From Pseudomonas karstica (GTDB taxonomy: Bacteria > Pseudomonadota > Gammaproteobacteria > Pseudomonadales > Pseudomonadaceae): DNA of 64,000 bases. Made by a program: the position numbers and the translations under genes. The stretch covers positions 62,001 to 126,000 of the forward strand of contig NZ_WLYI01000001.1 of NCBI RefSeq assembly GCF_009707515.1, written 5' to 3'. Below the pieces are notes generated by a model that ran no database searches, had not been told where the DNA came from, and saw only the letters and a list, made by a program, of their open reading frames with translations. Positions 54,667 through 63,608 of this stretch are shown here, piece by piece (position 1 is the stretch's first letter; each line of letters starts with the position of its first letter).

Positions 54667-56952
54667 TTAAAGCGACGAGTATTTCTTGCGCAGACGCTGA
54701 CGAATCAGCTCCGCGAGGGTGTTCATGATGAAGGTGAACAGCAGCAGCACCAGCGCCGAGAGGAACAGCACGCGATAGTGGCTGCCGCCGACTTCCGACT
54801 CGGGCATTTCCACCGCGACGTTGGCGGCCAGGGTGCGCAAGCCTTCGAATAGGTTCATTTCCATGATCGGGGTGTTACCGGTGGCCATCAACACGATCAT
54901 GGTTTCACCGACCGCACGGCCCATGCCGATCATCAGCGCCGAGAAAATCCCCGGGCTGGCAGTGAGGATCACCACGCGAGTCATGGTCTGCCACGGTGTG
55001 GCGCCCAAGGCCAGGGAGCCCAGGGTCAAGCCTCGAGGCACGCTGAACACGGCATCTTCGGCAATCGAGTAGATGTTCGGGATCACCGCGAAGCCCATGG
55101 CCAGGCCCACTACCAATGCGTTGCGCTGGTCGTAGGTAATGCCCAGGTCGTGGGAGATCCACATGCGCATGTCGCCGCCGAAGAACCAGGTTTCCATGTA
55201 CGGACTCATGTACAGCGAGAGCCAGCCAATAAACAGGATCACGGGGATCAACATCGCGCTTTCCCAGCCATCCGGGACTCGCAGGCGGATCGATTCAGGC
55301 AGGCGGCTGAAGGTAAAACCCGCCACCAGGATGCCAATCGGCATCAGCATCAGCAGGCTGAAAATTCCCGGCAGGTGCCCTTCGACATACGGCGCCAGGA
55401 ACAGGCCGGCGAAGAAGCCAAGAATCACCGTGGGCATCGCTTCCATCAGTTCGATCACCGGCTTGACCTTGCGGCGCAGGCTCGGAGCCATGAAGTAGGC
55501 GGTGTAAATTGCTGCGGCAACGGCCAGTGGCGCGGCCAGTAGCATGGCGTAAAACGCAGCCTTGAGCGTACCGAAGGTCAGGGGTGCCAGGCTCATCTTG
55601 GGTTCGAAATCGGTGTTGGCGGCGGTCGATTGCCAGACGTATTTAGGCTCGTCGTAGTTTTCGTACCAGACCTTGCTCCACAACACGCTCCAGGACACTT
55701 CCGGGTGCGGGTTGTCCAGCAGCAGCGGTTGCAGCTTGCCGCCAGCTTCGACGATCACGCGGTTGGCTCGTGGCGACATGCCGAAGATGCCTTGGCCTTC
55801 TACAACCGGGTCCACCAGCAAGGTGCGGTGGGCGGTGCTATGGAACACGCCAAACTTGCCAGAAGCATCGAGGGCAACAAAGCCCTTGCGACGTTCTTCG
55901 GCGGTGATTTCGATGACGGGGGCGGTTCCCATCTGGAAGGTGCGGATCGGCTTGAGGCGTTGCTCGCCATCCGGGTCGCGGGCCATGAACCACTGGGCCA
56001 GGCCACCATTGGAGTTGCCGATGATCAGCGAGATACCGCCCACCAACTGGGTACTGGCAGTCACTTCTGCACCTGCGTCTTCCAGCAGTTTGTAACGACC
56101 GTTGAGGCTGTTATCGCGCAGGTTGAACACGTCGGCCAGGGCACGACCGTTGATCACGTACAGCCATTGCTGGCGCGGGTCGACGAAGATCGCTTTGACC
56201 GGCTCGGTCATTTGCGGCAGTTCGATGCGCTTCTGCTCGCTGGTGACTTCACCGGTCATCATGTTTTCTTCGCGACTCACGGACAGCACGTTCAAGTGCG
56301 AACCCGCAGAACCGGCAACGATCAGCGATGTGTCGGTCACGTTGAGGGCAACATGCTCCAACGGCCTCCCGGCGTCGTCGAGCACCATGGGTGTCTCGCC
56401 GTAAGGGTATTCGATCGCCGGCGAGATAGTCTTCTTGCCGTCCGGATAGGACACTTTGTAGGTGTGGCGGAACACCAGGGACTGGCCATTGGACAGGCCG
56501 AGAATCACCATCGGGCTGCCTGGCTGGTCTTCACCAATGGAAACGACGCTGGCACCGGCCGGAAGGGGCAGGTCAACACGCTTGAGTTCAGCGCCGGTGT
56601 CGACATTAAAGAACAACACCTGACCCTTGTCGGAGACCCGCATGGCAATCTGGTTCTGTTCTTCCAGGGAGATCAGCAATGGCTTTCCGGCATCCTGCAT
56701 CCAGACAGGAGCCAAGGCCTCTTCCTTGGTCAGGTTGGCGCCCTGGAACAGCGGCGCAACCACGTAGCCGAGGAAGAAGAAAATCAGCGTGATAGCGCCG
56801 AGAACGGCGAGACCGCCGACCAGGACATACCAACGGGTCAGGCGATCCTTGAGCGCACGAATGCGGCGCTTGCGTTGCAGCTCAGGCGTATTGAAGTCAA
56901 TGCGCTTGGGAGGAGAAGTCGTCGTCATGGTGGAATTGGCCAGATCATTCAT
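54667..56952 (-). CDS. pstC: PstC, phosphate permease subunit with beta-propeller-like insert
   Basis: 761 residues from ATG 56952 (MNDLANSTMTTTSPPK), with AGGG 7 bases upstream. A GTG six bases earlier is possible but ribosome spacing favours ATG. One membrane segment (about 45-70) precedes a 380-residue periplasmic domain of repeated beta-strand blocks (WD40/YVTN-like, e.g. VVSIGEDQPGSPMVILGLSN). The permease core (about 470-755) has the EAA loop GLTLGSLALGATPWQTMTRV. E. coli PstC is only 319 residues. It is separately controlled, with its own Pho box upstream. Confidence 0.96.
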   Translation of the reverse strand: MNDLANSTMTTTSPPKRIDFNTPELQRKRRIRALKDRLTRWYVLVGGLAVLGAITLIFFFLGYVVAPLFQGANLTKEEALAPVWMQDAGKPLLISLEEQNQIAMRVSDKGQVLFFNVDTGAELKRVDLPLPAGASVVSIGEDQPGSPMVILGLSNGQSLVFRHTYKVSYPDGKKTISPAIEYPYGETPMVLDDAGRPLEHVALNVTDTSLIVAGSAGSHLNVLSVSREENMMTGEVTSEQKRIELPQMTEPVKAIFVDPRQQWLYVINGRALADVFNLRDNSLNGRYKLLEDAGAEVTASTQLVGGISLIIGNSNGGLAQWFMARDPDGEQRLKPIRTFQMGTAPVIEITAEERRKGFVALDASGKFGVFHSTAHRTLLVDPVVEGQGIFGMSPRANRVIVEAGGKLQPLLLDNPHPEVSWSVLWSKVWYENYDEPKYVWQSTAANTDFEPKMSLAPLTFGTLKAAFYAMLLAAPLAVAAAIYTAYFMAPSLRRKVKPVIELMEAMPTVILGFFAGLFLAPYVEGHLPGIFSLLMLMPIGILVAGFTFSRLPESIRLRVPDGWESAMLIPVILFIGWLSLYMSPYMETWFFGGDMRMWISHDLGITYDQRNALVVGLAMGFAVIPNIYSIAEDAVFSVPRGLTLGSLALGATPWQTMTRVVILTASPGIFSALMIGMGRAVGETMIVLMATGNTPIMEMNLFEGLRTLAANVAVEMPESEVGGSHYRVLFLSALVLLLFTFIMNTLAELIRQRLRKKYSSL

Positions 56953-56974
56953 GCGCACACCCTAGCGATCCTTT

Positions 56975-56992
56975 ATGACAGAAAGATGACAA
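56975..56992 (-). promoter_or_regulatory. Pho box upstream of pstC
   Basis: On the minus strand: TTGTCAT, CTTT, CTGTCAT, i.e. two 7-bp half-sites with a 4-bp A/T spacer, matching the PhoB consensus at 13 of 14 positions. It lies 23 bp before the pstC ATG, close for an activator site, so it may mark an internal promoter or an extended array. Confidence 0.85.
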
Positions 56993-57051
56993 TGCAGTGA
57001 CGCAAGAAATCCGCCGCATAGCAGAGCTGGCAGCGGACCTAAAATTAGGGG

Positions 57052-57085
57052 TTCTGTAGGAGCGAGCTTGCTCGCTCCTACAGAA
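57052..57085. repeat. Perfect 34-bp REP palindrome between pstS and pstC
   Basis: TTCTGTAGGAGCGAGC, a TT centre, then GCTCGCTCCTACAGAA: 16-bp arms with no mismatch. It is two fused REP halves with no spacer, a form not seen elsewhere in the window. It sits 25 bp after the pstS stop and would form a very stable hairpin protecting or ending the pstS message. Confidence 0.88.
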
Positions 57086-57109
57086 AGGCCGGTGTTACCC
57101 GGCCCGCAC

Positions 57110-58096
57110 TTAGTTACCTTCTTTCAAACCCAAGTCAGCCAGTGCCTTGGCGGCAACTTTGGCTGGCAGCGGGATGTAACCGTCTTTCACGACAACTTCC
57201 TGGCCCTGCTTGGACAGAACCAGTTTCACGAACTCGGCTTCCAGCGGGGCCAGAGGCTTGTTCGGGGCTTTGTTGATGTAGACGTAGAGGAAACGCGACA
57301 GCGGGTATTTGCCGTTAAGGGTGTTTTCTTCGGTGTCTTCGATGAAGTCAGTACTGCCTTTCTTGGCCAGGGCCACAGTCTTCACGCTGGCAGTCTTGTA
57401 GCCGATGCCCGAGTAACCGATGCCGTTCAGCGAAGAGCTGATGGACTGCACGACCGAAGCCGAGCCTGGTTGCTCGTTGACGTTTGGCTTGTAATCACCT
57501 TTGCACAGGGCTTCTTCCTTGAAGTAGCCGTAAGTGCCGGATACCGAGTTACGACCAAACAGTTGAAGCGGCTTGTTAGCCAAGTCACCGGTCACACCCA
57601 GGTCGCCCCAAGTCTTGGCGTCAGCTTTGGCGCCGCACAGACGCGTCGAAGAGAAGATCGCGTCAACTTGTTCCATGGTCAGGTGCTGGATCGGGTTGTC
57701 CTTGTGCACGAACACAGCCAGGGCATCCACGGCGACCGGGATAGCGGTTGGCTTGTAGCCGTACTTCTGCTCGAAGGCCTGCAGCTCGTTGTCCTTCATC
57801 TTGCGGCTCATCGGGCCCAGGTTGGCGGTGCCTTCGGTGAGTGCGGGTGGCGCAGTGGAGGAGCCGGCAGCCTGAATCTGGATATTGACGTTCGGGTATT
57901 CCTTTTTGTAACCCTCGGCCCACAAGGTCATCAAGTTCGCCAGGGTATCGGAACCAACGCTGGACAAGTTGCCCGACACTCCAGAGGTCTTCACGTAAGC
58001 CGGGATTGCCGGGTCAACACCAGCGGCCACCGCGTTAGCGGTCGCAACGCCAGCAGCGACAAAAGTCATTGCCGCCATCAAACGCTTCAGTTTCAT
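57110..58096 (-). CDS. pstS: PstS, periplasmic phosphate-binding protein
   Basis: 328 residues with signal peptide [20 protein letters not shown] cleaved near residues 24-25 (NAVA-AGVD). Phosphate-binding motifs are [13 protein letters not shown] (SSVGSDTL), [20 protein letters not shown] (in part, with GSMSR-like SRKM) and [12 protein letters not shown]. It delivers phosphate to PstCA. It is the most upstream gene of the pst-phoU group; the Pho box array ahead of it and the REP hairpin after it fit with strong expression under starvation. Confidence 0.97.
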   Translation of the reverse strand: MKLKRLMAAMTFVAAGVATANAVAAGVDPAIPAYVKTSGVSGNLSSVGSDTLANLMTLWAEGYKKEYPNVNIQIQAAGSSTAPPALTEGTANLGPMSRKMKDNELQAFEQKYGYKPTAIPVAVDALAVFVHKDNPIQHLTMEQVDAIFSSTRLCGAKADAKTWGDLGVTGDLANKPLQLFGRNSVSGTYGYFKEEALCKGDYKPNVNEQPGSASVVQSISSSLNGIGYSGIGYKTASVKTVALAKKGSTDFIEDTEENTLNGKYPLSRFLYVYINKAPNKPLAPLEAEFVKLVLSKQGQEVVVKDGYIPLPAKVAAKALADLGLKEGN

Positions 58097-58163
58097 GCCT
58101 TACTCCTAGCAGATAGGGATAGTTGGATCGGGGCCAAGTATCGGTAGGCCGTGTGAACACTCT

Positions 58164-58192
58164 ATGTCTGAAATATGACAATTAGATGAAAG
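58164..58192 (-). promoter_or_regulatory. Pho box array (three half-sites) upstream of pstS
   Basis: On the minus strand: CTTTCAT (58186-58192), CTAA, TTGTCAT (58175-58181), ATTT, CAGACAT (58164-58170). Three 7-bp units repeat at an exact 11-bp period with A/T spacers, as PhoB dimers require. It lies 68-96 bp before the pstS ATG. Confidence 0.8.
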
Positions 58193-58293
58193 GCCAGTAT
58201 TGGTAGAAAAGGCTGCAAGAGGGCGCAAGGCTTGGAAGTGCGGGGGCTGGAGCGGGGTTGGCGGGATTTTTGAAACACTCTGTAATGTGATCG

Positions 58294-58320
58294 GCATTCC
58301 CACGTAGAGAGTGGGAATGC
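58294..58320. repeat. Hairpin repeat GCATTCCCAC/GTGGGAATGC
   Basis: GCATTCCCAC (58294-58303), loop GTAGAGA, GTGGGAATGC (58311-58320). This is the dispersed CATTCCCACGCAGAGCGTGGGAATG type hairpin known from P. fluorescens-group genomes. It is located between the MFS gene stop and the pstS promoter and may act as the MFS terminator. Confidence 0.7.
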
Positions 58321-58341
58321 TCCTCAGAGCCTGATTGAAAC

Positions 58342-59631
58342 TTAGCGTCCGCGTTTCCACAGATACCCACCCACCAACATCCCCATCACACAAATGACGG
58401 CAACGTAGTAAGCCGGCCCCATGGGGCTTTCCTTCATCAGCAGCGACACCACCAACGGCGTCAGGCCACCGAACACGGCGTAGGCAACGTTGTAGGAGAA
58501 CGACAGGCCGCTGAAGCGCACCACGGGAGGGAAAGCTTTCACCATCACGTAGGGCACCACGCCCACCACGCCGACGAACAGTCCAGTCAGGGTGTACAGC
58601 GGGAACAGCCAGTCAGGATGGCTGGCGAGGCTGTGGTAGAGCGTCCATGAAGTCGCGAGCAACAGCAGGCAACCGGTCACCAACACACGCCCTGCACCGA
58701 AGCGGTCAGCCAGGGCGCCGGAGGCAATGCAACCCAGGCTAAGGGTGACGATGGCCAGGCTGTTGGCTTGCAACGCGACGGTAGGGCTGAAGTGGTAGAC
58801 GGTCTGCAACACGGTCGGGGTCATCAGGATCACCACGACGATACCGGCCGAAAGCAGCCAGGTCAGCAGCATCGACAGCACGATGGCGCCACGGTGGTCG
58901 CGCAGTACGGCGCGCAATGGCAACTCCGCCGCCAGCGTCTTGCGTTGCTGCATTTCGGCGAAGATCGGCGTTTCATGCAACCAGCGTCGCAGGTACACCG
59001 AAAACAGGCCGAATACGCCGCCCAGCAAGAACGGGATCCGCCAGGCGTAATCCGACACCTGCTCCGGGGTGTAGAGGCTGTTGATGGCGGTAGCCACCAG
59101 CGAGCCCAGCAGAATCCCGGCGGTCAGGCCGCTGGTCAGGGTGCCGCAGGCATAGCCGATGTGCCTGGAGGGAACGTGTTCGGAAACAAAGACCCAAGCT
59201 CCCGGTACCTCACCGCCAATCGCTGCGCCCTGGATCACCCGCATCAGCAGCAACAGGATCGGGGCCCACAGGCCGATCTGCGCGTAAGTCGGCAGCAGGC
59301 CCATGATCAGGGTCGGCACGGCCATCATGAAGATGCTCAGGGTGAACATCTTTTTGCGACCCAGCAGATCGCCGAAGTGCGCCATGACAATGCCACCCAG
59401 GGGCCGTGCCAGATAGCCGGCGGCGAAGATGCCGAAGGTCTGCATCAGACGCAGCCATTCAGGCATGTCGGCGGGGAAAAAGAGTTTTCCGACCACGGTG
59501 GCGAAAAACACGAAAATGATGAAGTCGTAGAACTCCAGCGCCCCGCCCAAGGCAGACAGCGACAAGGTTTTGTAGTCGTTGCGGGTCAGCGGGCGCGACG
59601 TCGGCGCACTGCTTGCGGGCACGGAGGACAT
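58342..59631 (-). CDS. MFS transporter, metabolite:H+ symporter (MHS) type
   Basis: 429 residues with 12 predicted membrane segments. The MHS signature is seen early: LSALGGALEFYDFIIFVFFA (in part) and LARPLGGIVMAHFGDLLGRKK (in part, the GxxxDRxGRR-like loop), with GGEVPGAWVFVSEHVPS after helix 4. The family imports organic acids, citrate, proline/betaine or shikimate-like compounds; the substrate cannot be told from sequence. It is the conserved neighbour of pstS in pseudomonads. Confidence 0.88.
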   Translation of the reverse strand: MSSVPASSAPTSRPLTRNDYKTLSLSALGGALEFYDFIIFVFFATVVGKLFFPADMPEWLRLMQTFGIFAAGYLARPLGGIVMAHFGDLLGRKKMFTLSIFMMAVPTLIMGLLPTYAQIGLWAPILLLLMRVIQGAAIGGEVPGAWVFVSEHVPSRHIGYACGTLTSGLTAGILLGSLVATAINSLYTPEQVSDYAWRIPFLLGGVFGLFSVYLRRWLHETPIFAEMQQRKTLAAELPLRAVLRDHRGAIVLSMLLTWLLSAGIVVVILMTPTVLQTVYHFSPTVALQANSLAIVTLSLGCIASGALADRFGAGRVLVTGCLLLLATSWTLYHSLASHPDWLFPLYTLTGLFVGVVGVVPYVMVKAFPPVVRFSGLSFSYNVAYAVFGGLTPLVVSLLMKESPMGPAYYVAVICVMGMLVGGYLWKRGR

Positions 59632-60094
59632 GGTAAGGCTTCTCTTATTAGTAGTCAGACGGCAAATTCGGGCACTGGCTTAGCCAGGGCGGGTTCGGAA
59701 AGATAACAAATCGCTTGGAAAAGCACAGCGCCAAGCTGTTAATCGCCAAACGGTGAAAATACTCTCGCAGGCTGGCCCGCGAATGGTGGCAGGGGAACAG
59801 TTGCTTGAAAAAGCGCCGATACAGCCATTATTTACCGACCAAATGAGCGTCCAGAGGTCGTCGCGGCGACAACGGCTCGATATACTCGGCTCGTACAAGC
59901 GCCAAACCCGCATCCTTGAGGGGTTACTGTGCCAAAACGCCGTTGGCTGTTCCCAGCCGGTTTGGCAGAGTTTCCCTGGTACGTCTTACGAGAAACGTGT
60001 AGAGCGGAGTATGTCTGTGCTGAAACGTTTTTCCAACAGTCGGCTATTCACCTGAAACACCCATAGAGCGTCACGGGTCAGAGGCACCCCCGGC
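59632..60094. other. 463-bp gap between the MFS gene and the thioesterase gene
   Basis: A divergent intergenic region that should hold promoters for both neighbours. Open frames here (for example 59753-60055 on the plus strand, 59680-59913 on the minus strand) have irregular codon use and no recognisable protein. I see no repeat and no terminator. Nothing definite is identified. Confidence 0.4.
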
Positions 60095-60499
60095 ATGATC
60101 GAACTCGAACAAGAAGACCCTATCCCGCAAGGCGATCTCGCCCTGCAAATCACTGCGCTTCCGCGTGAAACCAACGGCTTCGGCGATATCTTCGGCGGCT
60201 GGCTTGTGGCTCAGATGGACCTGGCGGGCACCGCAATGGCCAGCAAAGTGGCCGGTGGCCGCGTGGCGACCGTCGCCATTGATCGCATGGCGTTCCTGGT
60301 TCCGGTGGCCGTGGGCGCCCAGCTGTCCTTCTACACCCAGGCCCTGGAAATCGGCCGCAGTTCGATCCAGATGATGGTCGAGGTGTGGAGCGATGACCCG
60401 CTGTCCAGCGAATGGCGCAAGGTCACCGAAGCGGTGTTTGTGTTCGTCGCCATCGATGGCAGCGGCCGCACCCGGTCGGTTCCCTCGCGAGCGCGTTAA
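60095..60499 (+). CDS. Acyl-CoA thioesterase, hotdog fold (YciA-like)
   Basis: 134 residues. A hotdog-fold thioesterase with the YciA/BACH motif TNGFGDIFGGWLVAQMDLAG (in part), where the FGG-W-x-x-x-x-D Asp is the general base, and VAIDRMAFLVPVAVGAQL after it. It hydrolyses acyl-CoA to free acid and CoA, preventing trapping of CoA. The length is normal. It stands 56 bp before the mutarotase gene and is probably co-transcribed. Confidence 0.88.
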   Translation: MIELEQEDPIPQGDLALQITALPRETNGFGDIFGGWLVAQMDLAGTAMASKVAGGRVATVAIDRMAFLVPVAVGAQLSFYTQALEIGRSSIQMMVEVWSDDPLSSEWRKVTEAVFVFVAIDGSGRTRSVPSRAR

Positions 60500-60555
60500 G
60501 CCTCGCGGTGGCTTGACAGTCCATTGCCCCATTGCCTGCCATTGAGAGAGCACCT

Positions 60556-61455
60556 ATGCCCACGCCCGACGTTGAAATCGTGAAACTGGATGAGCTGACC
60601 TGCTGGCGCATCCGCCACGAAAACGCCGAACTGTTGGTCGCCCAGCAAGGCGCGCACATCGTCAGCTACCAGCGCCAGGGCGAGAAACCTCTGATCTGGC
60701 CTAACGATGAGGCGGTGTTCAAGACAGGCAAAGGCATCCGTACGGGCGTGCCAGTATGCTGGCCGTGGTTCGGGGTTTTCGAGCGTAACCCGCAAAGCGT
60801 GAAAGCCATGCGTCAGAGTGACGAACCAGCCGGGGCCCATGGTTTCGTACGCACGGCAGACTGGGCGTTGGCGGGTATCGAAAGCGAAGGCAAGGCTCTG
60901 CGGGTGAACCTGGAGCTGCCGGTGCCTGCAGGTGGTTTTCCCGGCTGGCCTCATCAGGTCGACCTTAAGATGAGCCTACTGCTGGACGATCAACTGCATA
61001 TCCAGCTGACCAGCCACAACCATGGAACCGATACCGTAACCCTCAGCCAGGCGCTGCACAGTTACTTCGCAGTCAGCGATGTGCGCAATGTGCAGGTTGA
61101 AGGGCTGGACGGGCTGGAATACATCGATACCGCAGACGACTGGAAGACCGCCAAACAGTTCGGCCCTCTGCACTTTACCGACGAAACCGACCGCATCTAC
61201 CTCGACACCCCGGCGCAGTTGAACATTGTCGATAAGGACTGGCAGCGCCGTATCCAGCTCACCAGCCAAGGCTCGAAGTCGACCGTTATCTGGAACCCAT
61301 GGACCGAACGCGCCAAGGCCTTCGACGACATGGCCGACAACGGCTGGCAAGGCATGCTGTGCATCGAGACGGCGAATGTGCTGGACGATGTGGTAACGCT
61401 GGCACCGGGTGAAAGCCACACCCTGGGCGTGAGCATCAGCGGTATAGCCTTGTAG
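60556..61455 (+). CDS. D-hexose-6-phosphate mutarotase-like protein (YeaD family)
   Basis: 299 residues from ATG 60556 with a GAGAGAG ribosome site; the frame runs 8 codons further upstream without one. The galactose-mutarotase fold contains VSYQRQGEKPLIWPNDEAVF (in part), IRTGVPVCWPWFGVFERNP (in part), HGFVRTADW and SHNHGTD, followed by Asp/Glu in ETANVLDD. It probably interconverts alpha and beta glucose-6-phosphate. The window also carries no glucose pathway gene nearby. Confidence 0.88.
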   Translation: MPTPDVEIVKLDELTCWRIRHENAELLVAQQGAHIVSYQRQGEKPLIWPNDEAVFKTGKGIRTGVPVCWPWFGVFERNPQSVKAMRQSDEPAGAHGFVRTADWALAGIESEGKALRVNLELPVPAGGFPGWPHQVDLKMSLLLDDQLHIQLTSHNHGTDTVTLSQALHSYFAVSDVRNVQVEGLDGLEYIDTADDWKTAKQFGPLHFTDETDRIYLDTPAQLNIVDKDWQRRIQLTSQGSKSTVIWNPWTERAKAFDDMADNGWQGMLCIETANVLDDVVTLAPGESHTLGVSISGIAL

Positions 61456-61461
61456 GCCAGC

Positions 61462-61557
61462 TATAGCCGCTGCCGAAGAATGAAGCTGGATGGGGGCCGC
61501 TTCGTCGGAATGCCACACCAGATCCATCGCAGCCTCGTGCCTCGACAGCCGCTACAG
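61462..61557. repeat. Dispersed repeat (TAGCCGCTGCCGAAG...CGACAGCCGCTACA)
   Basis: The left end TATAGCCGCTGCCGAAG (61462-61478) and right end TCGCAGCCTCGTGCCTCGACAGCCGCTAC (in part) are characteristic ends of a long imperfect inverted repeat scattered in P. fluorescens-group genomes. It overlaps the last codons of the DUF3299 gene. Confidence 0.55.
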
Positions 61558-62088
61558 GTCCGACTCCTTCACCACTCGCACCTTTCCTGCGTCCAGCGCA
61601 TACGCCGCATCGGCCAGGTCGTTATTGACCGTCTCTACCTTGAGCGTGCCGGTAACCCACAGCGGCGTGTAGATGTCATCCAGCTTCAAACCCTTGGGAT
61701 AGCGCACCAGCACCAATTGGTTAGGCGGCGGTGGCGGCACGTGGATGCAGGCGCCTGGGTAAGGCACCAGGAAGAACAGAGTGCTGCGGCCCCTGGCGTC
61801 GGTTTCCAGCGGCACAGGGTAGCCACCGAGGCGAATATGCTTGCCGCTCATGCCAGCTACAGTCTTGGTCGAATACATCACCGCCGGCAGGCCCTTGCTC
61901 TGCTTCAAGCCACCTTTGTCGGTAAAGGTGCCATTGGCTTCCGGGGAGTTGTGGTCGATTTCCGGCATTTGTTCAAGGGCTTGCTGATCCGACTTGGGCA
62001 TCAATTCAAGCCAGTCGGTTTCCGGCAGTTCGCCGGCGCGGGCCAGGCTTGTGCCCAGCAAAAGAAGAATCAGCAGGAAACGGCGCAT
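61552..62088 (-). CDS. DUF3299 exported protein
   Basis: 178 residues from ATG 62088; the frame begins 11 codons earlier, but those precede the signal peptide MRRFLLILLLLGTSLARAGE. The mature part has the DUF3299 motifs LPETDWLELMPKSD, RLGGYPVPLE, FFLVPYPGACIHVPPPPPNQ (in part) and YTPLWVTGTLKVE. It is a periplasmic protein of unknown function, often near ABC-type lipoprotein/macrolide exporters; none is adjacent here. Confidence 0.82.
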   Translation of the reverse strand: MRRFLLILLLLGTSLARAGELPETDWLELMPKSDQQALEQMPEIDHNSPEANGTFTDKGGLKQSKGLPAVMYSTKTVAGMSGKHIRLGGYPVPLETDARGRSTLFFLVPYPGACIHVPPPPPNQLVLVRYPKGLKLDDIYTPLWVTGTLKVETVNNDLADAAYALDAGKVRVVKESDL

Positions 62089-62165
62089 GGAGTGGCTCGG
62101 CAAGAAAAACAGTGCCGGCATTGTAGCCCTCTGCGCCTGCGCAGCGCAGAGGGCCCAGAGCTGAA

Positions 62166-62411
62166 TTACTTCTTTTTCAGCAAACCGTAGATCACCAGCA
62201 ACACGATGGCACCGACCAGCGCGCCAATGAAGCCTGCGCCCTGGCCCGCCTGGTAAATGCCCAGTGCCTGACCACCATAGGTCGCCGCCAAGGAGCCGGC
62301 GATACCCAGCAGGATGGTCATGATCCAGCCCATGTTGTCGTCGCCAGGCTTCAGGAAGCGCGCCAACAGGCCGACGATCAAACCGATAAAGATGGTCCCA
62401 ATGATACCCAT
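62166..62411 (-). CDS. GlsB/YeaQ/YmgE family membrane protein
   Basis: 81 residues with three membrane segments and the family patterns MGIIGTIFIGLIVGLLARFL, MGWIMTILLGIAGSL and GFIGALVGAIVLLVIYGLL. It is a stress-associated inner-membrane protein of unknown biochemical role. It stands alone, 99 bp from purK on the same strand. Confidence 0.9.
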   Translation of the reverse strand: MGIIGTIFIGLIVGLLARFLKPGDDNMGWIMTILLGIAGSLAATYGGQALGIYQAGQGAGFIGALVGAIVLLVIYGLLKKK

Positions 62412-62510
62412 GGCATTTCCCTCTGAATGAATTTAACTAGAGCCTAGTCAGACTTTGGCATCCTGCCATCAGAGGATGGCGGTCGCCAATGGTTCCCGCC
62501 AATCCGTGGG

Positions 62511-63596
62511 TTATTGCGCAGCAATCAACGCTTCAACCTTGAGGATCTGCGCTTCGAGCGTCGCGCGATCCTTGCAACGCAGGTTGGCATGGCCAACCTT
62601 GCGTCCGGCCTTGAACGCCTTGGCATAGTGGTGCAGATGACAGTCATCGATGGCGATGACTTTTTCTACCGGCGGGACGACACCAATGAAATTGAGCATG
62701 GCGCTCTCGCCGACCTTGGCCGTCGACCCCAACGGCAAGCCTGCGACCGCCCGCAGGTGGTTTTCGAACTGGCTGCATTCGGCGCCTTCGGTGGTCCAGT
62801 GCCCGGAGTTGTGCACGCGAGGAGCGATTTCATTGGCCTTGAGGCCGCCGTCGACTTCAAAGAACTCGAACGCCATCACGCCAACGTAATCCAGTTGCTT
62901 CAACACCCGGCTGGAATAGTCTTCGGCCAGGGCCTGCAGCGGGTGATCGGTGCTGGCCACGGACAACTTGAGGATGCCGCTGTCGTGGGTGTTGTGCACC
63001 AACGGATAGAAGCGAGTTTCGCCATCACGGGCACGCACGGCGATCAGCGAGACTTCGCCAGTGAATGGCACGAAGCCTTCCAGCAGGCAGGCGACACTGC
63101 CCAGCTCGGCAAAGGTGCCCACCACGTCGGCGGCAGTACGCAGAACTTTCTGGCCCTTGCCGTCATAACCCAGGGTGCGGGTTTTCAATACGGCCGGCAG
63201 GCCGATACTGGCGACGGCCGCGTCCAGGTCCGCCTGGGACTGGATGTCGGCGAACGCGGGCGTTGGGATGCCCAGGTCCTTGAACATGCTTTTCTCGAAC
63301 CAGCGGTCGCGCGCGATGCGCAAAGCTTCGGCGCTCGGGTACACCGGTACGAATTGCGACAGGAAGGCCACGGTTTCAGCCGGGACGCTTTCGAACTCGA
63401 AGGTCACCAGGTCAACTTCATCGGCCAATTGACGCAGGTGATCCGGGTCGCTGTAATCAGCCCGCAGGTGTTCACCCAGCGCAGCGGCACAAGCGTCTGG
63501 CGCAGGGTCCAGGAAAGCGAAGTTCATCCCCAGCGGGGTGCCCGCCAAGGCGAGCATACGGCCCAGTTGGCCGCCACCGATTACACCGATTTTCAT
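62511..63596 (-). CDS. purK: PurK, N5-carboxyaminoimidazole ribonucleotide synthase
   Basis: 361 residues from ATG 63596 (MKIGVIGGGQLGRMLALAG); a TTG one codon earlier is less likely. The ATP-grasp enzyme has VLKTRTLGYDGKGQ, GEVSLIAVRARDGE and the metal-binding FFEVDGGLKANEIAPRVHNS (in part). It carboxylates AIR to N5-CAIR using ATP and bicarbonate, in purine synthesis. It is in an operon with purE, 12 bp upstream on the same strand. Confidence 0.97.
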   Translation of the reverse strand: MKIGVIGGGQLGRMLALAGTPLGMNFAFLDPAPDACAAALGEHLRADYSDPDHLRQLADEVDLVTFEFESVPAETVAFLSQFVPVYPSAEALRIARDRWFEKSMFKDLGIPTPAFADIQSQADLDAAVASIGLPAVLKTRTLGYDGKGQKVLRTAADVVGTFAELGSVACLLEGFVPFTGEVSLIAVRARDGETRFYPLVHNTHDSGILKLSVASTDHPLQALAEDYSSRVLKQLDYVGVMAFEFFEVDGGLKANEIAPRVHNSGHWTTEGAECSQFENHLRAVAGLPLGSTAKVGESAMLNFIGVVPPVEKVIAIDDCHLHHYAKAFKAGRKVGHANLRCKDRATLEAQILKVEALIAAQ

Positions 63597-63608
63597 CAAT
63601 CAACAACC

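Noticed and set aside
52747..54852. 701-codon open frame antisense to pstA and pstB
   Set aside because: It crosses gene borders and a REP pair, with His/Arg-rich nonsense sequence; a by-product of GC-rich third positions.
59753..60055. 100-codon plus-strand frame upstream of the thioesterase gene
   Set aside because: No ribosome site, irregular codon use and no recognisable family; left as intergenic.
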